Source: Brachypodius melanocephalos
Lineage: Eukaryota > Chordata > Aves > Passeriformes > Pycnonotidae
Length of the DNA: 64,000 nt
Assembly (NCBI GenBank): GCA_013398615.1
Contig: VZSR01001685.1
Coordinates: 47,737,657 to 47,801,656, forward strand
Direction of reading: 5' to 3'
Shown here: piece after piece, positions 1 to 12,949 of the stretch
Numbering within the stretch: position 1 is the first letter of the stretch
Layout of the letters: every line of letters begins with the position of its first letter
The notes under the pieces: generated by a model
The model's input: only the letters and a program-made list of their open reading frames with translations
Database searches by the model: none
What the model was told of the DNA's origin: nothing
Position numbers and translations under genes: made by a program

Positions 1-100
1 GCACCTGTTTGTCTGTGCTCAATGTAGCGAAAAAGCTGTGACCACCTCAGCAGGTTCTGGGCCATCACCTTTGCTCATATGAGAGGCACCTTTCTGCAGC

Positions 101-140
101 AAACTCCTAAATGTCACTGTAAACTCCTAAATGTCACTGT
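101..140. repeat. 20-base unit in two exact tandem copies
   Basis: The unit aaactcctaaatgtcactgt occurs twice in direct succession (101-120 and 121-140) with no mismatch. Confidence 0.95.
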
Positions 141-3100
141 ATTTATTCACTCTGAGTAGCAGTCACTGCCTTTAAGTAAGGGTTTCACCAATGCAGAGGA
201 GGCTGTAAATTGGGTGATGTAGAGTGGCAGAGTTTCACATGTCCTCCCATTAGCCCCAGTCAAGCCAGTTTATTAAACAAAGTAAGCCACCAGGACCACA
301 AGGGGAAATAAAATATATATCTGAACTGGAACTTTCTCACAATCATTGTAATTTTCTTTTTCTTCTCTTCCCCACAGAATTTTTTAGATCAGCAGCATAA
401 TAGTATTCCAGTTAATGGACAGGATCAATGTTTCAGAGAACAGGGAAGACAATGTCCCAGAGAGCTAGACTGTCTCATGACTCTCTGCAAGAGAACCCAG
501 TTTTTTGTTTTGGTTTGATTTGGGTGTTTTTGACCAAACACAGTTGTGCTGCCCTGATGGAAACAAATATTCGTTGATTTCATTGAGATTTCTGCCTACC
601 TCAGGAGCATGAGACTGGTATTTTACTTTGATCATGTCCTTTGTCATGATGTAATCATTGCAGGGTTTTTTTATTGGTGGCTTTTTTTTTTTCTTTTTCC
701 CCAAAGTGCTTAATTCATTTGTTATTAGAAGCCCTCAGAACAGCGTTTGGCTCATAAGTGATTTTTGGGCTGTGTCTAGGTGTTACCAAGGGACATCGTC
801 AAGAGGCCATTTCACTTTGCCTCAGCTGTTTCCTTTGCTACAGCTGTTCTTAGTTTCCTCTTCACATCACAGGGGAAGTTGCAGTCTTCTGCTAGGGAAA
901 TAGGTAACTTAATTAAAGCACCTCAGAGAAGGGCTCTGCAGAGTATCAATCTCAGGGGACAGTTTCAAAATTCAGTGAGTAAACATGGATTTCACAAAAT
1001 AACAGTGTTAGGCACTGCTGGGCAAGACACGAGCAAGAGCAGCATCTCAGGCTGCATCCCAGAGGATGTGTTCCTTGAGCTCCAGTGGTACAACCACGAG
1101 GTGAGGGTGCTCAGCACCTCACAGGACTGCAGTGTCACTGTTGCGCAACTAGTTCAGTTTGGAAGGACCTGACTGTTTTGTCTCATCTGAAAACTAGAAT
1201 TCAATTTAGTCAATCAAAACCTCAACTGGTTCTGCAGCATTCACTTGAACTTCTATAAACCAAATTTATCTTTGTGTGTGATCTAAGTGATATTGAGTAC
1301 AAGGCTACTGAATAATGAGAGAAAAAAAATAGACTATGATTTAGTTATTAGCTCACCAACTACATCCATCTCTTTAAAATCACACTGTTTTGATGCAGTC
1401 ATCTGTTGTATCCCTTTGTACTGCTGCCTTCTTGCAATGCCATCAATATGCTCCAAAGAACAGCAGACAATAAAACCATTTTTGTGTACCAAATTGCTGA
1501 ATGTAAAGAACTTTGAAGAAACCCTTTCCTCATCAGTACACACAATTTTTTTGTAGCTTCTCCCATGACCTCATATGAAGTGGTTAGGTAGCACTCTTTT
1601 TCTGTGGGATAAGAAATTCCCAGTCACCTATCACCCTCATGGTAGGCATATTTGAGCTATGAAGCAGAATCTTTGAGCACGATCATTTTAAGATGCCTGG
1701 GTAGCTCAAGGGACAGAAATAGAGTCCTTACTGGTCCCACAAGCACAAGTCCCTCTAGCTACAAGGAGGAGTTTGCTAGCAGAGGAAATGGAAAGCCAGG
1801 ACTTTCCCGTGCTGTAATGTGTGAGAGACAGACTGGGTGCAGATGAACGCTTCCATGAAACAAAGCATTTAGGCAGGCACTTAAACACTTCCTCTGCTGG
1901 GCAACTCTAACACTGCACACCAGACGTCTTTCTCTTCCTTTTTCCTGAGCAGGAATATGGCACCTAGGGCTAAATCTAGCATCAGATACAGCTGTTTAAT
2001 ATTCAGTTAGCAAGAAAAGAGAGTAAAACTCTCTTTGCACATTGTAATTACTTAAACTTATTCTGAGTTTTCCCAATTGATTAAAAAATAATATTCTTAT
2101 GTCCAGCTGATAAACCCCATGCCTGAGCTGGTAAACATTCTGTGCCTGTTTATACCAATCTGGATCCAGTCCCATCTGAGACAAGTGGGTTCCTGGAGTC
2201 ACAGCTTAGGTGCCTGTTATGTTAATGATCAGACTAGACAGTTTTTCCCCATGACCACACCGCCCCTGCAGGATTGCATCACAAACCAGCAGGGCTTTTT
2301 AAATACATGGTCATATTTTCCTGATTCTAAATTATTCTTGTCTCAGGCAGTAAACAAGCTAAAAACCAGAAAGAAGCAAAATGGTCTCTTGTGAGGTGCT
2401 AGTCTGTAACTGTGAAGCTTAGACGTTATTTCTGACCCCAGACTTCTCTTATGACATTAAGCAAGACGTCTACGAAGCCTGGCAGTGGTACCTCCCGTTC
2501 TGATGACTTCTAAGTGCCTAAAGTGATACCATTAAACTTTAGTAATTTCATACGCAAAAAGCTAAGTTGGAAATATTTTTAATGCCTTAAAAAAAATCAC
2601 TGGTGCAATTCCTGCTCCAAGCAGCTTGCAGACTAAGTTGTAGATGAGAGGAAAACACAAATGCTGTGATCTGCTGCACACATTGGCTTTCTACCACTAA
2701 GCCAGTCCTAAAGCAAGTAACATGGGTACAAAGTTTGGAGCAGCACAGCATCTCTACTACATGTTATGCAGTGAGGCTGATCACTCAGAATTGCTTTCTG
2801 TCTTGCCTGTGAGCCCTTGGCCTGTGGCTGGTAGCCATTCTTCCTGTCCCAGGATGCACAGCCTGCACTCCCCTGGAAATGAGGTTTATGGTGCTGGACA
2901 CTCAACAGCATGTGTATACTGTCCAGTCAACCTGCTTGGGTCACCTCCTGCCTGGCTGGCAAAATGTAAGAGAGAGACTGGGGGAGCTGCAGTGGAAGCA
3001 CTGGGAACATAGCAGGAAAGGGGAGAGCTGGAAACTTCTGCCCAGAAGTTTTGCAGTGAGAAAGATCCAGTGGGAAATGCAGGGCACACTGAATGCAAAT

Positions 3101-4295
3101 CAGGAGAAAATGACAATTCATTAGTTACACTGTTCACAGGATGCAGTTTTTCAATTATATTTTCTTCTCTTCTAAGAAAAGACAAATAGTACCTGCTCCC
3201 TCATGCTCCCATTATGTTGCCATTATTATTTTAATCTTAATTGTTTATCAGTTGAATTTTACTTTAAAAGGCTGGTAGGGGCAGATGTAGAAAATACATT
3301 TCTGTGGTTTGCTCAAAGAAGACCGGCTTAAGCAAGGATGTGAGAGGGCCTGGGGAACCATGTGAGAGCAAGGAGAGGCGTAAGGGCAGTGAGCCAGTCA
3401 TAAGTGTGCATGCTTCTAAATGGTTTTAATGGGGTCACTTCTGTCCTAAGGCACAATACACTGCTGCTCGGATGACAGACTCTGCCCCTGAGCTTGTGAA
3501 AGGTTTTGCAGCTGAGTGCGACAAGCTTGGGTTTAGTGCAGAGGGGGCTGCACTCAGGACTTGAATGTGGCCAGATGGCAAAGAGGGGCATGTGTGCCCA
3601 TTGGAAGACTGAATGGCTACTAAGAAATAAGGCAGAGAGTAGGAGACCATGGTGCAGAAAAAGACCTCATGTTATATTGAGACTTGGAAGAAGTGGATGG
3701 TTTGGGAAAGGCTGCAAAGGGACAACACTACAATATAATGGTTGTCAGTGAGAAGGAGTGGCTGCAGGTTTATTCTGCAATAAACATTTAAATTGTTCAG
3801 TGCAGAATGTTTTAAAACCCTCCTCATCCTCATTAGTACAGCTAATCACCTGGGGATTCTGTTTCCTCTTTTCCGTGTCATGTTTTTCTGTTATTGCAGA
3901 GAAATAGAAAAATGTACTCTTAAACTAAGAAACTGTAATTGGGTAAACAATAAACATGGGGTGGTTCAAACATGTAGCAGTTTAGAACTCTCCTCATTTA
4001 AAGCCTTTCTTACAAAAGCGTTTGTCAAATACTGTTCCCTCTACGCTACTGTCCATCCCTGCCACGAGAATATCGCAGGCAGCCGTAGGAGAATTTTGTT
4101 AGAACTAATCACTGATCATCTTCTTGTAAAGGCTTTATTTTATTCTAAAAGGGGATAAGGGAAAAGCATGCACATACATATAAGCACCCAGGGCTTTAGG
4201 ATAAAAGAAGTAAAAATGTTGATCATATGAGTTTCTCCCTCAGGAAGAAAAAAATACAGGCATTTACTAATCAAAAAGGGGTGAGGTTTTTCATT

Positions 4296-4315
4296 TTTGT
4301 TTGTTTGTTTGTTTG
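4296..4315. repeat. (TTTG)n short microsatellite
   Basis: Five consecutive TTTG-type units in the presumed CYRIB intron. Confidence 0.85.
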
Positions 4316-7098
4316 CTTTTGCTAATCTTTAAAAATGCTTAATACACTGCTTGTGAGCTTCATGTTTCATTTTAATGCAGAGTTAACCCTTGAAATCCAT
4401 TAATTCACTTTATGTTGCATTAAATGCTGCAATCATTTCAGTCTCAATATTCTACACTTTTATCTATTATTTAAAAAAATGTTCTATTAGCTTTACTTGG
4501 CTCAAAACCAATACAGTGAACTACCCTTAATTATTAATAATATGTTTCCCCTTCAATAAAACCTTTTGGACCTTTACTACAGTAGGATGATATATTTATT
4601 TGGTGTGTAGGGTTCAGAGCAATACAGTGCACTTTCTCTGGGAAAGAATCCAAAAATAACTATCTACTTGATATCAACCCAAGGGATTTCCTAAGAGAAT
4701 GGGAGTATCATTTCAGGGCAGATCACCAGTGGTTTAGGGGAATTAGACAAATTTGTGTCTGGGGAACAGATGCCTCAGGGTTTGTAAATGTGTGAGAGAA
4801 CCTTTCCCCCCTCGGTCACCAGTTCAGGTCCATCCAGCACAGCAGTGACTGGAAGCTATTAAACATCTAATGAACTTCTGAGGCCTCCTGAAACAGGGAG
4901 TGGGACTCCTAACAGACACTTGCTAACATCTTGGAGCTGCTCCCACCTAAGCTGCAGCCTCAACAGCAATACACAGACACAGAAACTGGGAATAAGCATG
5001 GTGGAATGAAGAACATTTCATCTTCTAAATGCAGTAAACAGGCTGCTTCTGGGCTGGCAGTCCAGGTTTAGATTTACTACTGGCACTTTCTTGTTTTTTA
5101 AAAGAAAGAAAATGATGTAGTATAAAGCACTGTGTTATGTAAGCTTTGTTCACAAATGCCATCAGAAGGGGCCAAGAAGCCTTACAAACTCACACTTGCA
5201 ACGTCTCAGGCCTTGGAGAAGACAAAGGAGTAAAGAAGGATTTGTTTTCAAACATAGAGGCCAGTTCTGGGAGTCCTGGGACTCAAACTGCTACATGCTG
5301 CACATCCAGCTTTTGGGCAGGTCTGCTAGGAGAAAGAGGAGACAAATGCTGAGCATTACAACCACAAACCACAGCTGTTGATGGGAATTGGCAAGAGACC
5401 AGGGAATGCCGGGAAGCATAGATGGCCTGCAGCAGAAGGTAGGGCTGAGCAGGGCTCTCTGACACTTGAAGCTTTTTAATTCATCTCCTGGTGCTTTTCC
5501 ATCCTGGCATCTGGTTTCCGTGCCAGCGCGAGGGAGGGACAGTGTGGTGCAATCCTATGGTATGTTCTCCTGGGCTCTGTTGGCACTTCCTTGGGTAAAC
5601 ATGCCTCGCCTCAGGCTCAGCTTCACCGGCCCCTGGGTTCAGATTATTTGCAGTGCTGTAGTTTGCCAGTAGCTCAGTCCAGTTGTCTCCGTATTTCATT
5701 TGAGGAAGAGGGGGTTGAGACTTGCCAAGTGTCCTCCTTCTCCCTCTGGACAGAGCCATGCTGAGGGCAGAGACAAGCTCTGGCAAAGCCCTGCCCATCA
5801 GTGGAGCTGCCACCAGGAGAGCACCAGATGGGGCTCAGAGCTCTGTGGTCCAGCACAGGAACTGGTGAAGCTGGAGCCAGGCTTTGTGCCACAAGACCTT
5901 GGATGTACCCTGGTGCTCTCATTTCCTTGCACTCTTTTGAGTAGAAGCTTTTTGCAGCTCTCTTTATCGACTGCATGACTAAACTGCACCCAAATTCAGG
6001 CACAGGCTTCTGAGTAGTGCACTAATATAAGTACAAAGAGCATGCAAGTTTTAATATCTGAAAAAGGAGGAGAAAAAAAAAAAAAGGAAGGTTTCTGTAA
6101 TGGGATCTGCTGCTCACCCATTTTTGTTACCAGCATGTGCAAATCTTGCTATTCCGTTCCATTATATTCAACAATCTTATACTCAGTGGCAGGTGAAATG
6201 TCATACCTCGGGGTAAATTTTCACTGCAGTAGGCAGAGAATTTGTCCTTTAAACACCCTCAGTATTAATGAGACATTGATCCAGCCATTTAAACTCTAAG
6301 AGATACAAATGTCTCATGTGGGACCACTTTCAAATGTGTTGATATTTTGATTCACAAAAATAAGATACTTTTAGAAACAAATGCAAATTCATTTCATTCT
6401 AGATTTGAGGTCAGCTGGATACTGGAAGAGAAATGTGCAATGAATGTTTAGTATGCTCATCAACTATCTTTTAATCTCTGTACACTCAAGGGATAAAAAT
6501 CACATCAGAGAGAAGGAGGACAATTTCTAAAGTTCTCTCTATTAACTAGTGTATCTTCTCATGGGGCTGGAACCTAAATTCACCTACTGCACTTGCAATA
6601 TTAGTGTTTAGGGCAAAAGGAGGCTCTGGGACAAGAGACCAAATTTCAGTGACCTCTGAAAATATGTCTTTCACACAACTGGATATGCTTTCATCTCCGA
6701 AGAGTTCTGATCCTGCTGAGATCCACTGGGGAAATTGTCAGTGTTTTACTGATGTCAGTGAAATTCACAGTAATATTGGAGCCCAACAAAATAGTGCAGG
6801 AAAGAAAACAAAACAAAGTAAAAACATACCAAGAGGGGGTAGCTTAATTTGTTTGCAGGTCAATGCTCTGCCTGCTCTTCCAGCTCAGAAACTGTTCAGC
6901 ACACTATGAGAAAGATGATCTAAACAAATATTTAGAACACACCCACAACTCCCTGACAGATAGTGAGTAGGTCAAACCTTAAGTGAACACAGCAAAGCCT
7001 GAATGTTGGTCTGGGCTCCATCCTGCAGGAGAGGGTAAAGCAGATATGGAGCAACTTTGGAGAAAGACCAGCTTGGCAAGTTGGTGGGTCTGAGCTGG

Positions 7099-7136
7099 GT
7101 GTGAACTACCACCACCTGGTGTGAACTACCACCACT
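7099..7136. repeat. Near-exact tandem duplication of a 20-base unit
   Basis: ggtgtgaactaccaccacct is followed immediately by a second copy that diverges only at its last bases. Confidence 0.9.
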
Positions 7137-10100
7137 TTGGACCAAGGGTTTGGGAGGCACTGCCATGGCTGCAGGCAGGGCACTGGGGACAGAAACATGG
7201 CTCATCTCCCTGCTGTCTCCCTGTACTTGGGCAGGTGGTGCAGCTCCCAGCAGAGGGGAATGAAAGGGGATCTGCTTCCTGTGCTGAACCCCAGCAGGCA
7301 GGGCCAGCAGGGGCTGGCTCTGGTTTCCCCCCGAAGCAAGGACACCTCTAAGTGCCCCCAAAGCTCTCCCAGCAGCAGGGCTGACGAGAGGCTGAGGCAT
7401 GCTGGACACATGGGTAGCAATGTGGATGGGCTGTGTGCTGTTATTCCACAGGGGATTTCACAGGAAGCCCACGGCTCCTCTCGACTGGACATGAGCATCC
7501 CCTGTTGCAGAAACCCCAGCTGGTGAATGTCACCTGACAGGAAACATGAGGACTCAGATCATCTCATGCATGAGGAACTAGGGGAGGAGAACAAACCCAG
7601 GGGAAGTTCCTCACCAAAGTCCCCCTGCAGAGCAGCCTCTGCTCTTCCCCTTCTCCAGCAGGGCTGGTGCAGACAGGGTTGCAGTTCTGGGAGCCACTGT
7701 CCAGGGGAAGTTATACCAATTTGGGCACTGACTGAGAATACAACTTCCCTCGCTGACATTTGTACAGCAGTGCCCAACAGAGCTAAGAGGAAGAGGAAAA
7801 GCCCAGCCACTGTGCAGCATGCAAATAACTGTGTTCAGCTCTATGAAAACTACCCAGGAACAGCTCCAAACCCATGCAGCACTGGACAATGTGCTGATAG
7901 GGCATGATCTGTTTGGTGGCCTTGGATCAGAGGGTCCTCTCCAAGAGCTCTGATAAAGTGCTCCAGCCTGCCAGTGGGCTCAGCGGGCGCTCAAGGTTAT
8001 CAGGGCCAGTCCTCTTCTACGTGCTCACTTGAACATAGTATTGTCCTTCTGGGCCCCTGCTCTCCTTTCTTCCTTCCTCAAACTGACTGTTGTCTGCAGG
8101 AGTCTGCAGGGGGAAGAATTTACTGCTACTGTGCCAGCTATGTGATTTCCTGGGAGCCCTCTGCAAAAGACATGGGGTGGCACAGTCACCACACAGGTGG
8201 CCTTTTCCCACAAAGCAACAGTTCTGAGTACATCCACCAAGTGCTTCTCACATCAGGTAGTTTATTTTTTAAGAAAAAGATGACAGAACAAACAGAACCT
8301 CAACAAGTTTAAAAGACCAGTTTTCTTGGTATGAGCAGCAGCTACAGGTCCTGAGTGCATTTATACCTCAATGCATAAATGTATTTTAAAGGTGTTGTGA
8401 TACATGTTGTGTCCAGGCATACAGAGGGCGGTTGCAGCAGACCTAGAATGGGTGCAAGCGGACCTAAAGCAGGTTTTGCTCATAAATGCAATTATAGTAA
8501 CATCTGTAACCAGGATGTATCAGCTGTGGATGCTCAGCACAAGAAGCCCTGGTGCAAGAGTTGCAACTTGGAGGCACTCCTAAAACCACCTCCTTTCAAG
8601 GCAGTAATCCTGGGAAAGAAATGTGGTCCCAGTCCTTAAATAGAGACAGGAGTGGCTTCTTCATTCACATTTGATGGATTACTGTAGGCCATTGCCAGTG
8701 ATATCTGAGATACTCAGAGTGCAGTGACAAGAGAACACTAAAGTGTGCAGTAAATATTTCTTAATGCTTCAACGTAAGCAGGATGCCTGACAGACCCACT
8801 AAAGCACAGAAGACAGTATTTGGTCATCAGTGAGTCCTTCAGTGAGAGTTAGGATTCACAGGCAGGAGCACCTGCTCTCCTCAGTTCTGGGATTGCCAGA
8901 AGAGTCCTGGGAACTGGGCTCCTGTTTTTTACATATGAGTTTTGTTGACTGATCCAGACCAAGCACCATGGAAGCCCAAATCATCCCTAGAGCTTGCAGA
9001 CCATAGAGATACTCCCCATCACACTCTGTCCCTGTGTCTCTGGCAAGACACTGAGTTGGTGGAACATAAATCATCCATCACGTAACTGCCCTGACGCCAG
9101 CAGCTGTCCACTGCCAGGAGCATGCTGCAGGATGAGGCTGCTGGATGAGGCCTGCAGACAGCCTCCAGTTGTCCCTCCATGGGGTAGTTCAGAGGAGGCA
9201 CAACCCAGAGAAACAAGCCAAGTCCAGGTCTTCTGTGTTTTTTCCCATTTGGGGATAGTCCCTGCCCCTTGCTTGAAGCAGCCTGGGCACCTCACAAGCA
9301 TCCAGTACAACTCCTGCCAGAGGTTTCTGTGCAGCAACGTGCCTGATGCAGTCCAGCCCTCCCTGGTTTTGCACCCTGTATGGAAGAATGGTGTGAGGAG
9401 TGTGAATCCAGCCCTGCCACCCAGGGTGAAGCTCTGCAGCCACCCCTGGCCACTGACAGCCAAACCAGAGCCCTCTCTGGTGCTGTTACGGGAGGGAGGT
9501 CACCAGTTTAACTGCACTGGAGCAATGCCAGCTCTTTGAGTAAACTTTTCAAAGCTGCACTAAGGCATTGTTTAATTTTGATTTCCAAGTGACCTCTGAT
9601 TCCTCTGGATATGCTAGGGGTGGAAGAACATTCACTCCCAGGAGCTTGACTTTGGCAGTGGGTACAGGGCCACAGCAGTTTCCAGGGGAGTGGGAAGAGA
9701 TGAAGGCTCTTGCTGTTCTCCCTCCCTCAAACACATCACCCCACCAGTCTACTGCACACTTTAACTTGCACAAATAAACCTGTTTGCATGGGTCATGCTG
9801 CGAATGAAAACGACACCAGGATGTGGGATGAAAAATAGTCTGCAAAGAACCAAACCACCCGAGAGTTATTCTAGGGAGGTGAATAATTCAGCAACTGGTT
9901 TTTACTGCAGCCCTGTTAACAGAAACACAATTACAGAAGAGGAAAGCAAACCACAGCTGGGAAGAGGAAACAAGTGTCTTGGGGGCTCCTATCTCACCGA
10001 GGAAATGGTGGGTGGATCCGGGCCCCAGCATGGGACTCAGGCCACATCCAGGGCTCTGACAACAATTGACATTAGCACGATGCATCCAAGGCTGCACTCA

Positions 10101-11162
10101 CAGCAGTTGAGCAAAGAAATGAAAGGAGTGTGGTAAAAATGCTCTGGCTGTTGCTAACACTTCACAGTGCTGAAAGTAGCACTGAGTATTGGCACAAGGT
10201 TAGTGGTATCTGCACAGCTTTCTGCTAACTGGTGACTGAGCCCTGCGGGGAAGTGAAGCTGCAAGGACAGGAGTGGGACAAGGCGAAGGAAGTGTGAGCT
10301 GCAAACCTCTGCTTGCCTTGCTCAGCATCAGATGAATGTTAATTCTCTGCTGGTTTGCACAGCCATAGACAAGCCTGTTCGTACTAATTTTAGCCCTTAC
10401 CTAATTTAAAACTACAGACATGTTATTTTCATCGTGGTATTTTTTCCTCTTTTTAGCAGGTTGTAAGCTGCCAGATGCACTCTGCGTGGTTAAGAAATTG
10501 GTGCTGTCCAAGGGGAGGGGAGAAACCTTTTGGTAAAAATAAAAGGCAGACAGAACAAAATTGCACATTAAAACTTGGAGCTATCACAAGTACCACTTGA
10601 GCTGCCTGAGCTTTGCTGAGGGCCTCTGGCCTGACTGCACTGTGGTCTGGAGATGCACCTTCCTCAAACCTCAGAGGTCCCAGCCCAGCATACCCGGCTG
10701 TCTCCCAGCTGTGCACACACAAAAGTTGTGCTGTGCCCCATCATGAGCACAACATAAAACCACCTGCACTCTCTGCCTTCACACCCTCCACCCATTCACC
10801 CACCTTGCTTACATGCCTTTGGTCCTGCTGCCCAAAAATACATCTGCACCCAGAGTTCCTTTCCCTCCCCCTGCACCTTTCCCCTGACATGGGCAAACAC
10901 CTTCTCGTCCCTCTGCTCCTCCCCTCACACCTGGATCTGTCACCCATCTCCCACAGAGGTGAAGGGTAGATGAAGTGCTGAGCCTGCCCGCAGTGGGAGG
11001 CAACCCTGTGCTAGAAATGGGTGTGAAAAAGTGGTGAAATGAGGAAACATTTGTGAGAGGAAGTGAGTGGGTGGAGGAAAAAGCCTGGAGTGAACAAAAA
11101 TCAACAACACATTGAAACTTGAGCTCCGACTGCTCAGGGTGGGTAAAAGTACACTGAAATAC

Positions 11163-11222
11163 AAAAAAAAAAAAAAAAAAAAAAAAAACCAAAACAAAAA
11201 AACCCCAAAAAACCGAACACAC
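11163..11222. repeat. Poly-A run (26 A) followed by A/C-rich tract
   Basis: Twenty-six adenines, then an A-rich tract with interspersed C clusters. No body of a retrotransposon or processed pseudogene is recognised next to it. A/C-rich low-complexity tracts of this kind are common in songbird genomes. Confidence 0.85.
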
Positions 11223-12924
11223 AAATTACTACCAGAATGCAAGTATTCTATAATAACATACACCTAATGTGTGCTAGGGAACAAAGTACTGAAAATAAAA
11301 AGGAGGCTCAAAATAAAGAAGACATCTTAAGATCTAATGCACAGGAGCACAAGTAGCTCCAGTGGGTGAGAAAGGGAGGCAGCAAACCATGCATATGCAT
11401 CTTACTGGATCCAGGTTACTGGATCTCAAAGTCCAAATGGATTGATGGGCTCACTAACCAGACATGGATTTTAGCAGTTATTAACAGACTGCATGTCCCT
11501 GTAAATTTTAATTTAGTACTTTCAAGTCAAGCATTTGAAAGATGATATTTAAAAAAAACCAAAAACTAAACCAAAAACCAGTTATTTCTAGAACAACCAA
11601 AATGGAAGCCCAGCTCTGTTGTTTCTGATACAGCAGTAGTTCCTTAGTTAAGATTTTTCCCTGACAGATGTAGCATTGCAGGGACCTAGGAGTACAATTC
11701 CCAGTTTTTCAGCCTATTGCATGTGCATTCCTGACCTGTAAACCTTTTCTTCCTTCTCTAGCCTTGCAGAGCAAGATTGACAGTGCTATGTTTTCAGCAA
11801 CACACCAAAAAAGACCTTGTTTTCTTTCCTTAAAGGACAACAAACATGGCCCAAAGGAGCTGTACCAGAAGCCAGCCATTTTTGCCCTCTGAGAATCAGC
11901 CCACGCAACCACAGCTCCCACTGGTGAGAAGTTACTCAGACAAGTCCCTCCTCTAACCACTCACCCGGTGAGTTGGTTTCGTCCAAGTTGCTGCCATGGT
12001 CATGAGGAATGAACAACGGGCAGGTAAACAGCAATTATGGCACTCACAGAAAACTGTCCAGTTTTGGTTGCATCTCGTTCCTTCCCACACGTTTCAAACC
12101 AGCCTGTTCCCCAGGGATCATCAGAAGGGCTTCCCTTCCACACATAGTAAGACTGCCCACACCACTTCAATTTTAAAAGAATAACAAACTGACCTGAGAG
12201 TTGTCTCTGTATTGTTCCCAAATTTGTCAGTGGAGGAGCCCAGATGTACTCACTCGGTGTGACACGGCTCCCTCTGGGGCCACGGCGAGCGAGGGCTCTT
12301 GGAAAGCCGGCAGTGCATCCGTGCCACGGGTTACAGTGATTGCTACTGACAGGTTCTTCATGGTATCACAACAAATTAGGTCACAGATTAGATTTTCATA
12401 GCATGGATTACAACTTGTGTCTACATCTTTTTCTTAGATAGAGAGGGTTGTGGCCAGGAGGTTTGACCTCAAGACTGGGAACAAGGCAGATGCTTGGGAT
12501 TGAGGGGGGTCCTATTTCTGGTTGAGACAAAGACTATCCTAGCAAGGCTCAGATAAAATTCCTAGTTTTCTGCTGTAGTCAGAAGACTTGGTATTTTCCC
12601 CTTTCTGTCCAGCAAGCCCTTGAGAAATGAGTCTGTCTGGGGTAAAATGAGTCCGGGTAGCTCTTACAGTGTTGTTGCAAAACAGATAGCAAACCCAGCT
12701 CTAGAAAGAAATTTTAGAAAAAATGTATTTTTATGATAGAAAAGCAGCTTGCACCACCTGAAAAACTGCTGGGAATGGAAACCAAAGCTACCTATTACCA
12801 CAAGGTCACATATACATTCAGTTTGAACATCTCTAGTCCAGAAAGACCTCAGGGGAATAAATTCATGTGTGCAATATTTGTTTTAAAATATACCCAGCAA
12901 GGACAGTAATAGTACTCAAGCACC

Positions 12925-12949
12925 AAAAAAAAAAAAAAAAAAAAAAAAA
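12925..12949. repeat. Poly-A run (25 A)
   Basis: Twenty-five consecutive adenines in nonrepetitive sequence. It could be the tail of an old retrocopy, but no source gene is recognised upstream. Confidence 0.85.

Noticed and set aside
6972..7409. 145-codon minus-strand open frame
   Set aside because: No homology recognised. It overlaps plus-strand frames of similar length in moderately GC-rich DNA and contains the tandem duplication at 7099-7136.
8994..9539. 181-codon plus-strand open frame
   Set aside because: No recognised homology, Cys/Pro/Ser-rich low-information translation, no splice context, and comparable frames exist on the opposite strand.
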